From: a virus
Reading direction: 5' to 3' (one strand)
Length of the DNA: 29,264 nt
Virus record (IMG/VR): IMGVR_UViG_3300025128_000223
Location: 1-29,264 of that record
Position 1 is the stretch's first letter. Each line of letters opens with the position of its first letter. Below the pieces are notes generated by a model. It worked only from the letters and a program-made list of their open reading frames with translations. It did no database searches and was not told the origin of the DNA. Positions 8,929-16,959 of the stretch are shown here, piece after piece. A program made the translations under genes and the position numbers.

Positions 8929-10811
8929 GACTCCACCCCCACACTGTTAAGAAATCCACCCGCATGGATGGATCGCAGTGCCAAGTATTTGCTGTCGGTT
9001 CCCGCCTCGGCGGATTGCTTAAAATTAAATTGTAACTCCCGGAACTCCGGGTACTGGGTCATCGAATAACGGAACCGCGTGATGGCCCCACTGCCAAGCG
9101 TCGATGGCAGTGTGAACGTCAGTCGTAACTCCCCCGAACCGGTGTCCAGTTCATCCGCCAAATTGTCACTCGACTCGTTGTCCAGTAACACGCCGATGTC
9201 GATCACCGCATCGCTCCGGTCAAACTCGAACTCAGCGAACTCCGCATCCTTCGATGTCATCTGTTCGCCAAACGTAAATGCCCGGGTGGTCGCCTCCCAA
9301 CCGGTGTCCGCAAAAGCCGTTGTGGTCTTGTCCTGAAAATCTGTATCAACCAGGTTGATGTCCTCCACGAAATCGCGGAACTGAAGCGGGTTGCCGATCT
9401 TGTCCAGACTAATCAAAAACGGTTTGCCGCCGCTGAACTGCGTCACCGCATAGTCAACCGGGTTGATCGTGCTGGACTCCACCCCGGCAGCAATTGTTAC
9501 CGCACCACGCCACACGCCCATCCACGATTGCGTGTTTGTGTTGTATACGATGGTGGTGTCGTTGGTTGTGCTTGCGCCAGTCGGAAAGCTGAGGATGTAA
9601 CGTCCGTTCCACCAGGTTGCTGTCGCTTTTTCGGCCTGCGCCCAGTTGATGGAATCGATCACATCCTGGATCGGGTAGGAGATTATGCCCACATCGGATG
9701 CGACCATGTTCTCCTCCATCGTGCGTCTGATCGACCTCACACCTGTGCGACTTAAATAATATAAATCCTCGCCCACCTGGGCAATCGATCCATGACTCAG
9801 GCAACCACTCGATGTTGAGATGGTGCGAATCTTGAACGTGCTTGCTGCCGGGATGGTCGGGCTTGCAGTCGCAGGCACCGGGTTGGTGTCGATGACATAG
9901 CAACTATTCTTGCAGAACACCACCACATTGAACCCAACCCAACTCGCCATGCCGGTGATCGGATCTCCGAGTCCGACTTTGAATGCGTTGGCAGCCGGGA
10001 AGACGGTTGTGAATGCCGGGGTGATGACTGCGTTACCGTCACCCGCATGACTCGGCACAATCGTTGGGAGAGATGTGTAACCGGTTCCCGCATTTGTGAT
10101 GGTGACGGTTTTGATTGCACCTGCGTCCACCGTATAGGTGCCAGCAAAACTTGATCCTCCTCCGCCGGTCGCACTGAGTGTTCCTGCTGAATAGCCGGTT
10201 CCTCCTTCGGTGATGGTCAGCGAATCAACACCACCGCTCACACCCGGAAGAATGTCTGAAACATAAACCTGGTTGTCGCTTGGTTGAACTGCGAAAATCC
10301 TAAAACCGTTGTTAACTAAAAACTTGGAATTGGTCGGGCCATCGTGAACTTCGATAACTTCCCACGCGGCACCCGTCCACTTTACCTGACCGACTCGGTT
10401 GTTTGTGACATGACTCGCGTAAAACAACTTGTCCGCCACCTGGCAGTTGTCCACCTGGGCGGTGGCACTATTTGCTTTTGCCGATCCAATCGTCGTAACC
10501 GTCCCGCCCGAATCAACCCCGTAGATGTTCGAGTTAACAAACGCAACCAGTGACTCTTTCGCGTCCGTATCAAAATAGGCCAAGCCTTGGGTGTTCGTAG
10601 AGGTTGCTGTTCCCAGCAAATTCGCAAACCGATGGAACCCGCGCCGGGATTTCAGGATGCCGTTCTTTTCGGTGTCCAGGTCTTTGAGAGATTCCGCCTG
10701 GGACTCGTTGAGGAGGTTCTCGCGGAAGTTGCTTATCTGTCCACCAACGAAACTCGCTTGCCGGTCGTATTGAACCGGGTCATCGAGTCCATCGTTATAG
10801 TAGACAGGCAT
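8925..10811 (-). CDS. Tail tubular protein B/nozzle-like protein
   Basis: A 628-residue, beta-rich protein. The N-terminus (YDRQASFVGGQISNFREN) and repeated blade-like stretches (FRIFAVQPSDNQVYVSD, FNVVVFCKNSCYVIDTN, EDLYYLSRTGVRSI, RYILSFPTGAS, NTQSWMGVW) resemble the beta-propeller nozzle or tubular B proteins of short-tailed phages. A GTGY-repeat insertion occupies about residues 194-270, and a related repeat occurs in the upstream gene product. Placement directly after the tubular A-like gene supports the role. No Shine-Dalgarno is visible before the ATG. The family assignment is by fold-like pattern and gene order. Confidence 0.7.
   Translation of the reverse strand: MPVYYNDGLDDPVQYDRQASFVGGQISNFRENLLNESQAESLKDLDTEKNGILKSRRGFHRFANLLGTATSTNTQGLAYFDTDAKESLVAFVNSNIYGVDSGGTVTTIGSAKANSATAQVDNCQVADKLFYASHVTNNRVGQVKWTGAAWEVIEVHDGPTNSKFLVNNGFRIFAVQPSDNQVYVSDILPGVSGGVDSLTITEGGTGYSAGTLSATGGGGSSFAGTYTVDAGAIKTVTITNAGTGYTSLPTIVPSHAGDGNAVITPAFTTVFPAANAFKVGLGDPITGMASWVGFNVVVFCKNSCYVIDTNPVPATASPTIPAASTFKIRTISTSSGCLSHGSIAQVGEDLYYLSRTGVRSIRRTMEENMVASDVGIISYPIQDVIDSINWAQAEKATATWWNGRYILSFPTGASTTNDTTIVYNTNTQSWMGVWRGAVTIAAGVESSTINPVDYAVTQFSGGKPFLISLDKIGNPLQFRDFVEDINLVDTDFQDKTTTAFADTGWEATTRAFTFGEQMTSKDAEFAEFEFDRSDAVIDIGVLLDNESSDNLADELDTGSGELRLTFTLPSTLGSGAITRFRYSMTQYPEFRELQFNFKQSAEAGTDSKYLALRSIHAGGFLNSVGVES
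10002..10232 (-). repeat. GTGY-type beta repeat module within tail nozzle-like gene
   Basis: Two diverged repeats (residues about 194-270) follow the pattern hydrophobic strand, (G/A)GTGY, short linker, Gly-rich loop: SLTITEGGTGYSAGTL and TVTITNAGTGYTSLPTI. They match the better conserved pair in the upstream tail gene (11601-11807). Such repeats occur in phage tail proteins and probably form an exposed beta domain. Confidence 0.75.
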
Positions 10812-10814
10812 GAT

Positions 10815-11987
10815 TTAAAATCCGAAGTCATTTCGTGTGTAACCCATCCCATACACATCGGGGATTAGTCTGACTTCCTTCGCACTCTGATTGTTCTCCT
10901 GGTCACGCGCCACTTGCATCAACGCATTCGCCTGCTGGATCTCCAACTGCGCTTTACCAAATTGCCGCGACCGTTTCAACATGTCGCCGGTCGCAAAGTG
11001 AATCAGCACATTGTCGATGCCCGCCACCATGGGGGTGTCGTAATCGCTGACCATCGGCTGGATCTTCTTCTTGCCGACGATGTACAGATTCACCGGGCTA
11101 CTCGCATCATACTTTGGCCGGTCGAAAAACTTTACTCTTTGAAATTTGCTGACGTTCTCCCACTCAGGCCAAAAGAAGTAGTCGCTCGTAACGGACGGAT
11201 TCCGCACCTGGACATATCCGGTGGTCGTTTCTTTGCTGAGTGAGTGAACTGCCGACCAGGACTCGGTGGTGAGAACCGAACTCGCCAGAGTCACGGTCTC
11301 TTTCTGCATGGTCAGTTCCTGCCCCGCCAGTTCGCCAATAATCGTAATTTGCTTACCGTTGTCCGAACTGTCGCTGGACATAAATTCAATAGCCCCGTAA
11401 TTAGGATTAAAATTGATCCCCGAACTATCAATAACACTAAACTGAGCAGAGTTGGCATCGCTTTTGAAACTGTCCGGGTTGGTCATGAACTGCGTGATCA
11501 ACTGGGTCGGCAATAGGTTCTGCTGGTTGTAACTCACGCCGAGGATCGTCTCGAACTTCTGAGGACAAACCATCTCGTCCGCCAATGAGTCCGCAATCGC
11601 AGTTGCCGATGCCCCGCTGCCCGCTCCCCCGGTAAATGCTACTGTCGGCGCAGATGTGTACCCGGTTCCCGGGTTGACGATGTAAATCTTGCTAACCGCG
11701 CCACCGCCAATTTCACTCCCAGCACTAGCACCACTACCACCGCCACCAGTAAAAGATACAGTGGGTGCGGAGGTGTATCCGGTTCCGCCATCGTCCAGGA
11801 TGATCTGCGTCAGGCGACCGTCAAACGGCAGCGTGGCCTGCTCAACGTCAATCGTCTCGCGCCACAACGCTGAGTTGATGACGTTCTCATGATGTTGACG
11901 TATGAACTCTTTGCACCGGATCTTGGATGTGTCATCCGTTTTGTTGACCAGATTGCAGACATACGTTGCTATATCGATGAGCGTCAT
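10815..11987 (-). CDS. Head-tail connector / tail tubular protein A-like protein
   Basis: A 390-residue protein when started at the ATG at 11987, which overlaps the previous stop as ATGA. A longer frame exists upstream, but its N-terminus is Cys/Arg-rich shadow sequence of the fibre gene. The N-terminal helix region (TLIDIATYVCNLVNKTDD, EFIRQHHENVINSALWRE) and the C-terminal helices (LIHFATGDMLKRSRQFGKAQ, IQQANALMQVARDQENNQ) are typical of head-tail adaptor or tubular A proteins. Between them is a beta-rich insertion with two GTGYTSAPTV repeats (61-129). It is longer than T7 gp11, mainly because of that insertion and a following beta domain. Gene order before the tubular B-like gene supports the call. 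Confidence 0.68.
   Translation of the reverse strand: MTLIDIATYVCNLVNKTDDTSKIRCKEFIRQHHENVINSALWRETIDVEQATLPFDGRLTQIILDDGGTGYTSAPTVSFTGGGGSGASAGSEIGGGAVSKIYIVNPGTGYTSAPTVAFTGGAGSGASATAIADSLADEMVCPQKFETILGVSYNQQNLLPTQLITQFMTNPDSFKSDANSAQFSVIDSSGINFNPNYGAIEFMSSDSSDNGKQITIIGELAGQELTMQKETVTLASSVLTTESWSAVHSLSKETTTGYVQVRNPSVTSDYFFWPEWENVSKFQRVKFFDRPKYDASSPVNLYIVGKKKIQPMVSDYDTPMVAGIDNVLIHFATGDMLKRSRQFGKAQLEIQQANALMQVARDQENNQSAKEVRLIPDVYGMGYTRNDFGF
11601..11807 (-). repeat. Tandem GTGYTSAPTV repeat module within tail connector gene
   Basis: Residues 61-89 and 100-129 of the encoded protein are near-identical units: strand, GGTGYTSAPTVSFTGGGGSG or PGTGYTSAPTVAFTGGAGSG, then ASA. The duplication is also visible in the DNA but diverged at synonymous sites, so it is not very recent. 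A weaker pair occurs in the neighbouring nozzle-like gene, so the same module is shared by two adjacent tail genes. Confidence 0.85.
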
Positions 11988-12988
11988 GATCCAAGTCCAA
12001 ATACCGCAAGTTGAAAATATCCGACATTCGGGTAACCCGTCCACTCGGCGGCAGTTGTGATAGTAACGTAAGCAACATTTTTGGTTACTGTGCCAACCGT
12101 TGCCGCTTTTTCGTCTTCGCCTGCAAACCATCCGTTACCGATCACGATGTAGTTTGTGTTTGGCATCGGAGTTGTAAAATAAACTTTATAAGTTCCAAGC
12201 GCAGTCTGCTGTACTCCTCCCGTCGAAGTTGTCCCGTCAAGTGTGTGATCTCCAACTGCTATGTTGAACGCTGATGAAGTTACCGCTGTGACTTGACCGG
12301 CAGCCGGAGAAGTACTTTTGGCCGCTATGTTAGAGGTGAAATTGCACCACGCTTTTACCAGCATAGACGATCCGGTAGAGGCGGAAACAACATCGTTGGC
12401 TACCGCTGAAGACGGATCAATCAGTTTGGTAGCAGTGGCTAACTCACAAACACCAGTAGCTACAGTAGACGCCACTTGGGACTGTACTGCCGACTTCACG
12501 GTGGCTCGCTTTAGCGCACCGTCAGTTGCGTCTTTGATGAGTATCTCGTCCAACTCGTCGGCAGTGACACTTGCTTTTCCTCCGATTAAAGTTGCCGCTA
12601 CCCGAATGTCCGCCGCCGCTGAATCAGAAGCATCCAACTCCAGGTCGGTGGTGAAACCAACCGCATTGATCGAGTTACTCGTCCCAACAAGTAGCTTATT
12701 GGCGGCAACCGCAACATCGGTCGGGTTGGCACTTGCGTTGGTCGCGTTGGCTTTGACCGTCTTGGCCGCCATGTCGTCCAGCTTGCTGTTCTCAACGGAG
12801 TCCGCCACCAACTGCCCGGTGTCCACCGATGCAGTCGCCATTTTGGCAAGCGTCACATTCGAGTTGAGGATCTTTGCCGTGGTGACGGCATTCGCGTCAA
12901 TCGAACAGTTCGCGACGATGTTGTTCAGCTTCGCAGCGGTGACTGTGTCACCATCGCTGAACGTCTGGGTGGTGGTGAGTCCTGCCAT
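11984..12988 (-). CDS. Tail fibre/appendage protein
   Basis: A 334-residue Ala/Thr/Ser/Val-rich protein. The N-terminus (TTQTFSDGDTVTAAKLNNIV) is a pattern common at the start of phage fibre and spike proteins. It is followed by heptad-like Asn/Asp repeats (NAVTTAKILNSNVTLAKM, ENSKLDDMAAKTVKA) suggesting a trimeric shaft, and a beta-rich C-terminal domain from about 235 (DHTLDGTTSTGGVQQTALG, YIVIGNGWFAG) that could be the receptor-binding tip. An AGGAGG lies 5 nt before the ATG, one of the clearest ribosome binding sites here. It sits between holin candidates and tail tubular genes. Receptor specificity is unknown. Confidence 0.7.
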   Translation of the reverse strand: MAGLTTTQTFSDGDTVTAAKLNNIVANCSIDANAVTTAKILNSNVTLAKMATASVDTGQLVADSVENSKLDDMAAKTVKANATNASANPTDVAVAANKLLVGTSNSINAVGFTTDLELDASDSAAADIRVAATLIGGKASVTADELDEILIKDATDGALKRATVKSAVQSQVASTVATGVCELATATKLIDPSSAVANDVVSASTGSSMLVKAWCNFTSNIAAKSTSPAAGQVTAVTSSAFNIAVGDHTLDGTTSTGGVQQTALGTYKVYFTTPMPNTNYIVIGNGWFAGEDEKAATVGTVTKNVAYVTITTAAEWTGYPNVGYFQLAVFGLGS

Positions 12989-12993
12989 TTAAG

Positions 12994-12999
12994 CCTCCT
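12994..12999 (-). promoter_or_regulatory. Shine-Dalgarno AGGAGG of the 334-residue fibre gene
   Basis: AGGAGG on the minus strand, 5 nt upstream of the ATG at 12988, overlaps the stop codon of the preceding membrane protein gene. It shows that the phage does use canonical SD sites for some genes, in contrast to the SD-less capsid and scaffold genes. Confidence 0.85.
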
Positions 13000-13237
13000 A
13001 GCTCGCCTTCTTAACGACTTTCTTCTTTGGGGTGGGGGTTGTGACGCTACTCGCCGCTGCGGCGGCATCCTCAGCCGCGTCCTGGGTCTTCTGGACACCG
13101 TGACGCAGGAAGATCGCCAAAATTGCCGGTACCATCAACTGCAAGCCTTCCACCAGGCTTATCTCGTTCATGGCTATCGCCGCAATCGTCCCAACGCAGG
13201 TCGTAATCGCACTCCAAACTGTTTTACTCTTCAACAT
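12998..13237 (-). CDS. Small two-helix membrane protein, holin candidate
   Basis: A 79-residue protein with two hydrophobic segments, about residues 7-23 (VWSAITTCVGTIAAIAM) and 31-45 (GLQLMVPAILAIFLR), an Ala-rich linker and a strongly basic tail (PKKKVVKKAS). Size, two transmembrane helices and a positively charged C-terminus fit class II-type holins. A GGAG about 10 nt upstream lies inside the end of the preceding small membrane gene. Holin function is inferred from topology; no endolysin gene is recognised in the window. Confidence 0.6.
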   Translation of the reverse strand: MLKSKTVWSAITTCVGTIAAIAMNEISLVEGLQLMVPAILAIFLRHGVQKTQDAAEDAAAAASSVTTPTPKKKVVKKAS

Positions 13238-13241
13238 ATCG

Positions 13242-13394
13242 TTATTTCTCCGTTATTAGCTTCCTAATTTTCAAACCAATATAAACAATCGTCATCAGTC
13301 CTATTCCGATCTGAACCATCTCACTCAAATGCAGATAGAACGATGAGATGCCCCCACCGCTCGCGAAGATGACTTTGAGATCGTCAAAATTCAC
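13242..13394 (-). CDS. Small single-pass membrane protein (50 residues), GTG start
   Basis: The 153-bp interval between the neighbouring genes is filled exactly by a frame starting with GTG at 13394, overlapping the previous TGA as GTGA, and ending with TAA 4 bp before the next gene. The product begins MNFDDLKVIFASGGG and has one hydrophobic segment (MVQIGIGLMTIVYIGLKI, about 26-43) followed by a basic tail (RKLITEK). The start overlap, the tight fit and the neighbouring two-helix membrane protein argue that it is real. A holin/antiholin-like or other lysis partner is possible; the function is inferred only. Confidence 0.68.
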   Translation of the reverse strand: MNFDDLKVIFASGGGISSFYLHLSEMVQIGIGLMTIVYIGLKIRKLITEK

Positions 13395-13750
13395 TCGGCG
13401 GATTCTTCCTCAACCGTCTCTTCGGCAGATGCCTCCTCGGCTGCCGGTTGCTCGACCGCAACAACAGTGTCATCGCGCTCAAGCCCAAGCTGGGCGAGTG
13501 CTAGATTGGCGATATAGTCCGCATCGGTTTGTCCCGGCGTTTTGCCCCAGTCAGTCCAAGCCGCACCGTCCACCCGTAAAAGCGTCGAGACGATGGGATT
13601 GGTGCCCCACACATCTTTGCCTTCGGAATCGGTATACTTACCCCATCCCACTACGGAGAATTGCATGTTGAACTCTGCCGCACTGTTCAAGCTAATCGCT
13701 AACTTCGAGACGTTGAGTCCCGCCTTCGGTTTTGTGTTTACTTCGATCAT
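13391..13750 (-). CDS. Small acidic-tailed virion or accessory protein
   Basis: A 119-residue protein beginning MIEVNTKPKAGLNVSKL. The start at 13750 is chosen because it overlaps the preceding stop as ATGA and has GGAGGA about 6 nt upstream; the longer frame has an Arg/Gly/Cys-rich leader from the shadow of the upstream gene. The core is beta-like (EFNMQFSVVGWGKYTDSEG) and the last 25 residues are Ala/Glu-rich (PAAEEASAEETVEEESAE). It shares a short pattern (G-x-T-D-x-x-Y then Ala/Leu helix) and an acidic tail with the preceding 89-residue protein, hinting at distant relationship. Its position after the LamG fibre suggests a fibre-associated role. Function unknown. Confidence 0.68.
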   Translation of the reverse strand: MIEVNTKPKAGLNVSKLAISLNSAAEFNMQFSVVGWGKYTDSEGKDVWGTNPIVSTLLRVDGAAWTDWGKTPGQTDADYIANLALAQLGLERDDTVVAVEQPAAEEASAEETVEEESAE

Positions 13751-14016
13751 TCTGATTCCTCCGCTGCCGGTGCTGCCACAAATGCGCTTGCCTCGGCATC
13801 CCACTCTTTGCCAACGTGCGCGAATGACGCTTGCCAATCGTCAATTTCTGCTTGGCTTGCCGCCAATGCTTCCGTGACATATTGCTCGTCAGTCTTGCCT
13901 TCAGCGAGTGGCACTTGCTTGTCGATGACAAAGCGATTGCCCACATCGTCCGTTATGTTAAATCCGACAAACTTGTTGTCGCCGTCCGTTTTGAAGTCTT
14001 TTATTTCAATCTTCAT
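13747..14016 (-). CDS. Small acidic protein following the LamG fibre gene
   Basis: An 89-residue protein beginning MKIEIKDFKTDGDNKFVGF. A beta N-terminal half is followed by a helical part (EGKTDEQYVTEALAAS) and an Ala/Glu tail. AGGAGG is present but 14 nt from the ATG, inside the last codons of the fibre gene. Small proteins directly after fibre genes are sometimes fibre-assembly chaperones, but no such motif is visible here. Function unknown. Confidence 0.65.
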   Translation of the reverse strand: MKIEIKDFKTDGDNKFVGFNITDDVGNRFVIDKQVPLAEGKTDEQYVTEALAASQAEIDDWQASFAHVGKEWDAEASAFVAAPAAEESE

Positions 14017-14017
14017 A

Positions 14018-16291
14018 TTACACTAAATATCCTCCTAGTTGTGCCACGCTGAAAGTCTTCGTTGAACCCATTCGGTTTTTGAAAGTCGCGGTGTGCGAAG
14101 ATGCACTCTTGTAGACGCACATATTGCCGTCCGAATCCGTGGCGGCGACAGAACCATTGGAAGCAATTAAAATCGCCGTGCCGGAATATGTGATAAAAAA
14201 TACTCCACCGACACCGCCGCTGGTTTCATAAACTGAAACAATTGCGCTCGAACAACTACCCGACGAAAGTGGGATTGTAGCGTCATCGGCAACAGAGACG
14301 TTTTGATATGCCTCAAGTTTTACGAAGTTGCCGGTTGAATCGACATCAATCCCGTTCGCGAAGGTCGCGAGGCCCGCGCTTGAGATGGTCAGACGAACTT
14401 GGCTCGATGCTGCATCGGATGTTGAAAACTCCAGTTTGGCGGGTTGTGCGTCTGCATCTGGCGCACCTTCGCAAGTCGCAGTAATTGATGCGCTCTCAAT
14501 AAATGATGGTGCGAGATCTGCGCCTTTGAAAGTAATCTTGCCAAGTTTCTCGCCGTCCTCCGTTGCAGCGACTGTTCCGGCAGTGTTAGAACCGGATTTA
14601 TTAAATGTTAAATTTCCGCACCGACTTGTTGTCGTTGAATAGCATTCGTTCAGTATGGTGGGACTGTTAGCACCTGACTGTCTGACTTGTAAAATCTCGC
14701 CCGGTGTACAGCCAATCCCCACGAGTCCAGACCCATCAATCCGCATCGCCTCCTTGAAGGTTCCAGCGTTCTCAACTTGGAACCCAAGTTCGCCTTGGTT
14801 CGATGCACCAGAGCAAACGATTCTCACTTTGCCCCAAGAACCTCCTACTTTTTGCGCCAATTGAATCGCGGCGTAGGTGTTGGCTGTTGTGTTCAAGTTC
14901 CAAGCACTTAAAGTTGTGCCATCAGAATCTTGTCCTGCCGCTGGGTTATAAGCGTTTGAGTTGTTTCCCCGAATCCCCGTGCAACCGGTAGAGTCGATGA
15001 TCAAGCGAGTGGTAGCATCATCGCGCACACTGAACTGGCCAGAATCGTCAGAGAGTAAATTGTATGTGCGTCCAGTTCCTTCTGCTTGCGCCATCGACAA
15101 ATGAACATCCGAATCATTGGCGCGTGAAATTGTGACTTTCCCATCAATCGCCAACTCCCCATCAGCCGGTGTCGCCGCACTCGTTCCTATGCGAGCGGAC
15201 TTGCTGTTCAACTGCTCAATCGGCGTGACTTGCACCACACCCGTTGCCGACGAAGTGCCGTCTGCCGCACCAGCACGATCCTGAACCATCAACGATTGGG
15301 TCGGGTTTGCGAACGCTAGGTCGTAGTCGCTGACGCAGCCGATTTCGCGAACCGTGAAAGTCGTGATGTCCACCACATCAGCAGTTCCCGCTGTTGAGAG
15401 TCGCAAAGAAGTTTCAACGGATGTGATTTCAAGAGTGGTGTCAAAAGCACCGGCAGCTTCCGATATAGTGCCGTAAAAACCTCCAACAACCCAACGGCCA
15501 AGCGATAAGACGTTAGCGTTTGTTTTACTTCCAGCAACTCGGACGCGATATTTTTTCCCAACCGTTGTTAGGTCTTTCCGTGGGCCGCCATTTGTGCCGG
15601 TTTGTGTGAACGTGTCGGCATCAGTAGCCGTTGAATTGTACATCGTCCATCCACTTGTGAAATCGTAACCCGCATTTAAGTCCGTCTGACTCCCATACTG
15701 GTCTGCAAACGGCACGGTCGCGTTCTCGTAGGAAGCCGTTACCTCCGCTGCGGTCAGTGCTTTGTTCCACAACCTCGCCCGATAAACCGTTCCATCAAAA
15801 TACGATGCCGAGGCAGACGCATCAACTTGCGCCCCGATAGCTAAATAGTCGGCAACATTCTTAAATGAACCGCCAACCAAATCACCTTCACCATCCAAGT
15901 TGCCGTTGACATAGATTCGTAATTTTAACGCATCCCAAGTTGCAACGATGTGTTTCGGGTTTCCGTCATTGTATGAACCGGCAGAAGTTGCATCTCCGTT
16001 TGAACTATCGTTATTGAGCCGAAAGTGAATTTTACCATCTGCCTTAAAATAAAGCCGCAACGCAGTCGTGGAACGGCATTTGCTTAAAACGTCACCTTCA
16101 GTCGTGGAGCTGGTTGCCGCAATGACCTCCACCGATACTTTGGTCGCACCGTCGAGAACCGTGGTGTCTCCCGCGCTGACATAGCCAGCCGCACCGTCGA
16201 AGTGGAGGCCTTGGCCGTCGCTACTGTTAATGAGATGCGTTATGACCTCAGAACTCGAACTCCCGTTATTATAGAAAATTTGTGCGCTCAT
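14018..16291 (-). CDS. Tail fibre/appendage protein with LamG-like domain
   Basis: A 757-residue protein. Residues about 27-190 form a LamG/concanavalin-type jelly-roll pattern: LHFDGAAGYVSAGDT at the start, then HIVATWDALKLRIYVNGNLDG, and YFDGTVYRARLWNKALTAAEV at the end, a combination diagnostic of LamG-like carbohydrate-binding domains. The rest is repetitive beta sequence (SDSGQFSVRDDATTRLIID type units) as in fibre shafts. Its ATG overlaps the previous stop (ATGA). The likely role is binding a cell-surface glycan during adsorption; the ligand cannot be read from the sequence. Confidence 0.78.
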   Translation of the reverse strand: MSAQIFYNNGSSSSEVITHLINSSDGQGLHFDGAAGYVSAGDTTVLDGATKVSVEVIAATSSTTEGDVLSKCRSTTALRLYFKADGKIHFRLNNDSSNGDATSAGSYNDGNPKHIVATWDALKLRIYVNGNLDGEGDLVGGSFKNVADYLAIGAQVDASASASYFDGTVYRARLWNKALTAAEVTASYENATVPFADQYGSQTDLNAGYDFTSGWTMYNSTATDADTFTQTGTNGGPRKDLTTVGKKYRVRVAGSKTNANVLSLGRWVVGGFYGTISEAAGAFDTTLEITSVETSLRLSTAGTADVVDITTFTVREIGCVSDYDLAFANPTQSLMVQDRAGAADGTSSATGVVQVTPIEQLNSKSARIGTSAATPADGELAIDGKVTISRANDSDVHLSMAQAEGTGRTYNLLSDDSGQFSVRDDATTRLIIDSTGCTGIRGNNSNAYNPAAGQDSDGTTLSAWNLNTTANTYAAIQLAQKVGGSWGKVRIVCSGASNQGELGFQVENAGTFKEAMRIDGSGLVGIGCTPGEILQVRQSGANSPTILNECYSTTTSRCGNLTFNKSGSNTAGTVAATEDGEKLGKITFKGADLAPSFIESASITATCEGAPDADAQPAKLEFSTSDAASSQVRLTISSAGLATFANGIDVDSTGNFVKLEAYQNVSVADDATIPLSSGSCSSAIVSVYETSGGVGGVFFITYSGTAILIASNGSVAATDSDGNMCVYKSASSHTATFKNRMGSTKTFSVAQLGGYLV

Positions 16292-16602
16292 CCTTGTGAA
16301 ACTACTACGTTGCTCGTACCACTCGCTGTGATAAATGAAATCGTCCCGGTGTAACCGGATATGTCGATCATCGCCCCGGTTCCATCGTTGTCGTTGGCCC
16401 CACCAGCGAGGATATAGGAATAATTTGTGCTTGTTGTCGCGGCAGTCGCGCCCACTCTCATATACACCGCTTGTGTGCCTATATTCTGAGCCGTCAAGTG
16501 GAACGGTTTTCCGTTCGTTACATCGGCAGCCACCGTACTAACGGCAACAGTTGTCTGTGTTACTTCCTCGAAACTTCTGAACCTCTCATTTTGAACTGCC
16601 AT
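16288..16602 (-). CDS. Small virion-type protein, paralogue B of a tandem pair
   Basis: A 104-residue protein starting MAVQNERFRSFEE. It shares with its neighbour the N-terminal M-A-x-Q-N-E-R-F-R-S, an N-(V/I)-G-T-x-x-V-Y block, SYILAG, DGTGA and D-I-x-G-Y-T-G blocks in the same order, so the two are tandem paralogues. The sequence is beta-rich, with no signal peptide. GGAG lies 7 nt before the ATG. Placement between the head module and the LamG fibre suggests a minor structural or fibre-attachment role. Confidence 0.72.
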   Translation of the reverse strand: MAVQNERFRSFEEVTQTTVAVSTVAADVTNGKPFHLTAQNIGTQAVYMRVGATAATTSTNYSYILAGGANDNDGTGAMIDISGYTGTISFITASGTSNVVVSQG

Positions 16603-16605
16603 AAT

Positions 16606-16956
16606 TTAACTCCCGCTTCTCGTAAAATTAAGTAATCCGGCTACTCCGGTATCCCCCACTATGCTAAACTCACCAGTGTAACCTTCGATGTCGAGCCTAG
16701 CCCCGGTTCCATCGCCCGCGATAGTGCAACCGGCTAATATGTAACTGAACCCACCACTCGCAACCCCGGCATTTGTTCCCAGCTTAACGTAGACCGGCTC
16801 GGTTCCCACGTTTTCCAATTGAGTTAACTGTGGTCGGGCTGAATCAAAATAAGTTCCTGTACCTATATTTGTCGGGAGAAACGACACCCCGGCAGTGCTG
16901 TAATTATGCGAGTAGGTGCTTTGGTAGCTTCGGAATCGTTCATTTTGTCTTGCCAT
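16606..16956 (-). CDS. Small virion-type protein, paralogue A of a tandem pair
   Basis: A 116-residue protein starting MARQNERFRSYQS. It is beta-rich, with the blocks NVGTEPVYVKLG, GFSYILAG, DGTGARLDIEGYTG shared with the following gene product. It has an N-terminal insertion relative to its paralogue. No clear Shine-Dalgarno is visible (a G-rich stretch lies about 10 nt upstream). Likely a structural protein by context; no named family recognised. Confidence 0.72.
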   Translation of the reverse strand: MARQNERFRSYQSTYSHNYSTAGVSFLPTNIGTGTYFDSARPQLTQLENVGTEPVYVKLGTNAGVASGGFSYILAGCTIAGDGTGARLDIEGYTGEFSIVGDTGVAGLLNFTRSGS

Positions 16957-16959
16957 ATC

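Noticed and set aside
11988-12131. Longer start for the tubular A-like gene
   Set aside because: The 48-residue extension is Cys/Arg-rich antisense-like shadow sequence of the fibre gene and the ATGA overlap at 11987 is the natural start.
12318-12992. 224-codon plus-strand frame
   Set aside because: It is the antisense of the Ala/Thr-rich fibre gene, giving an artificial Ala/Val/Ser-rich product; the minus gene has a perfect SD and fibre features.
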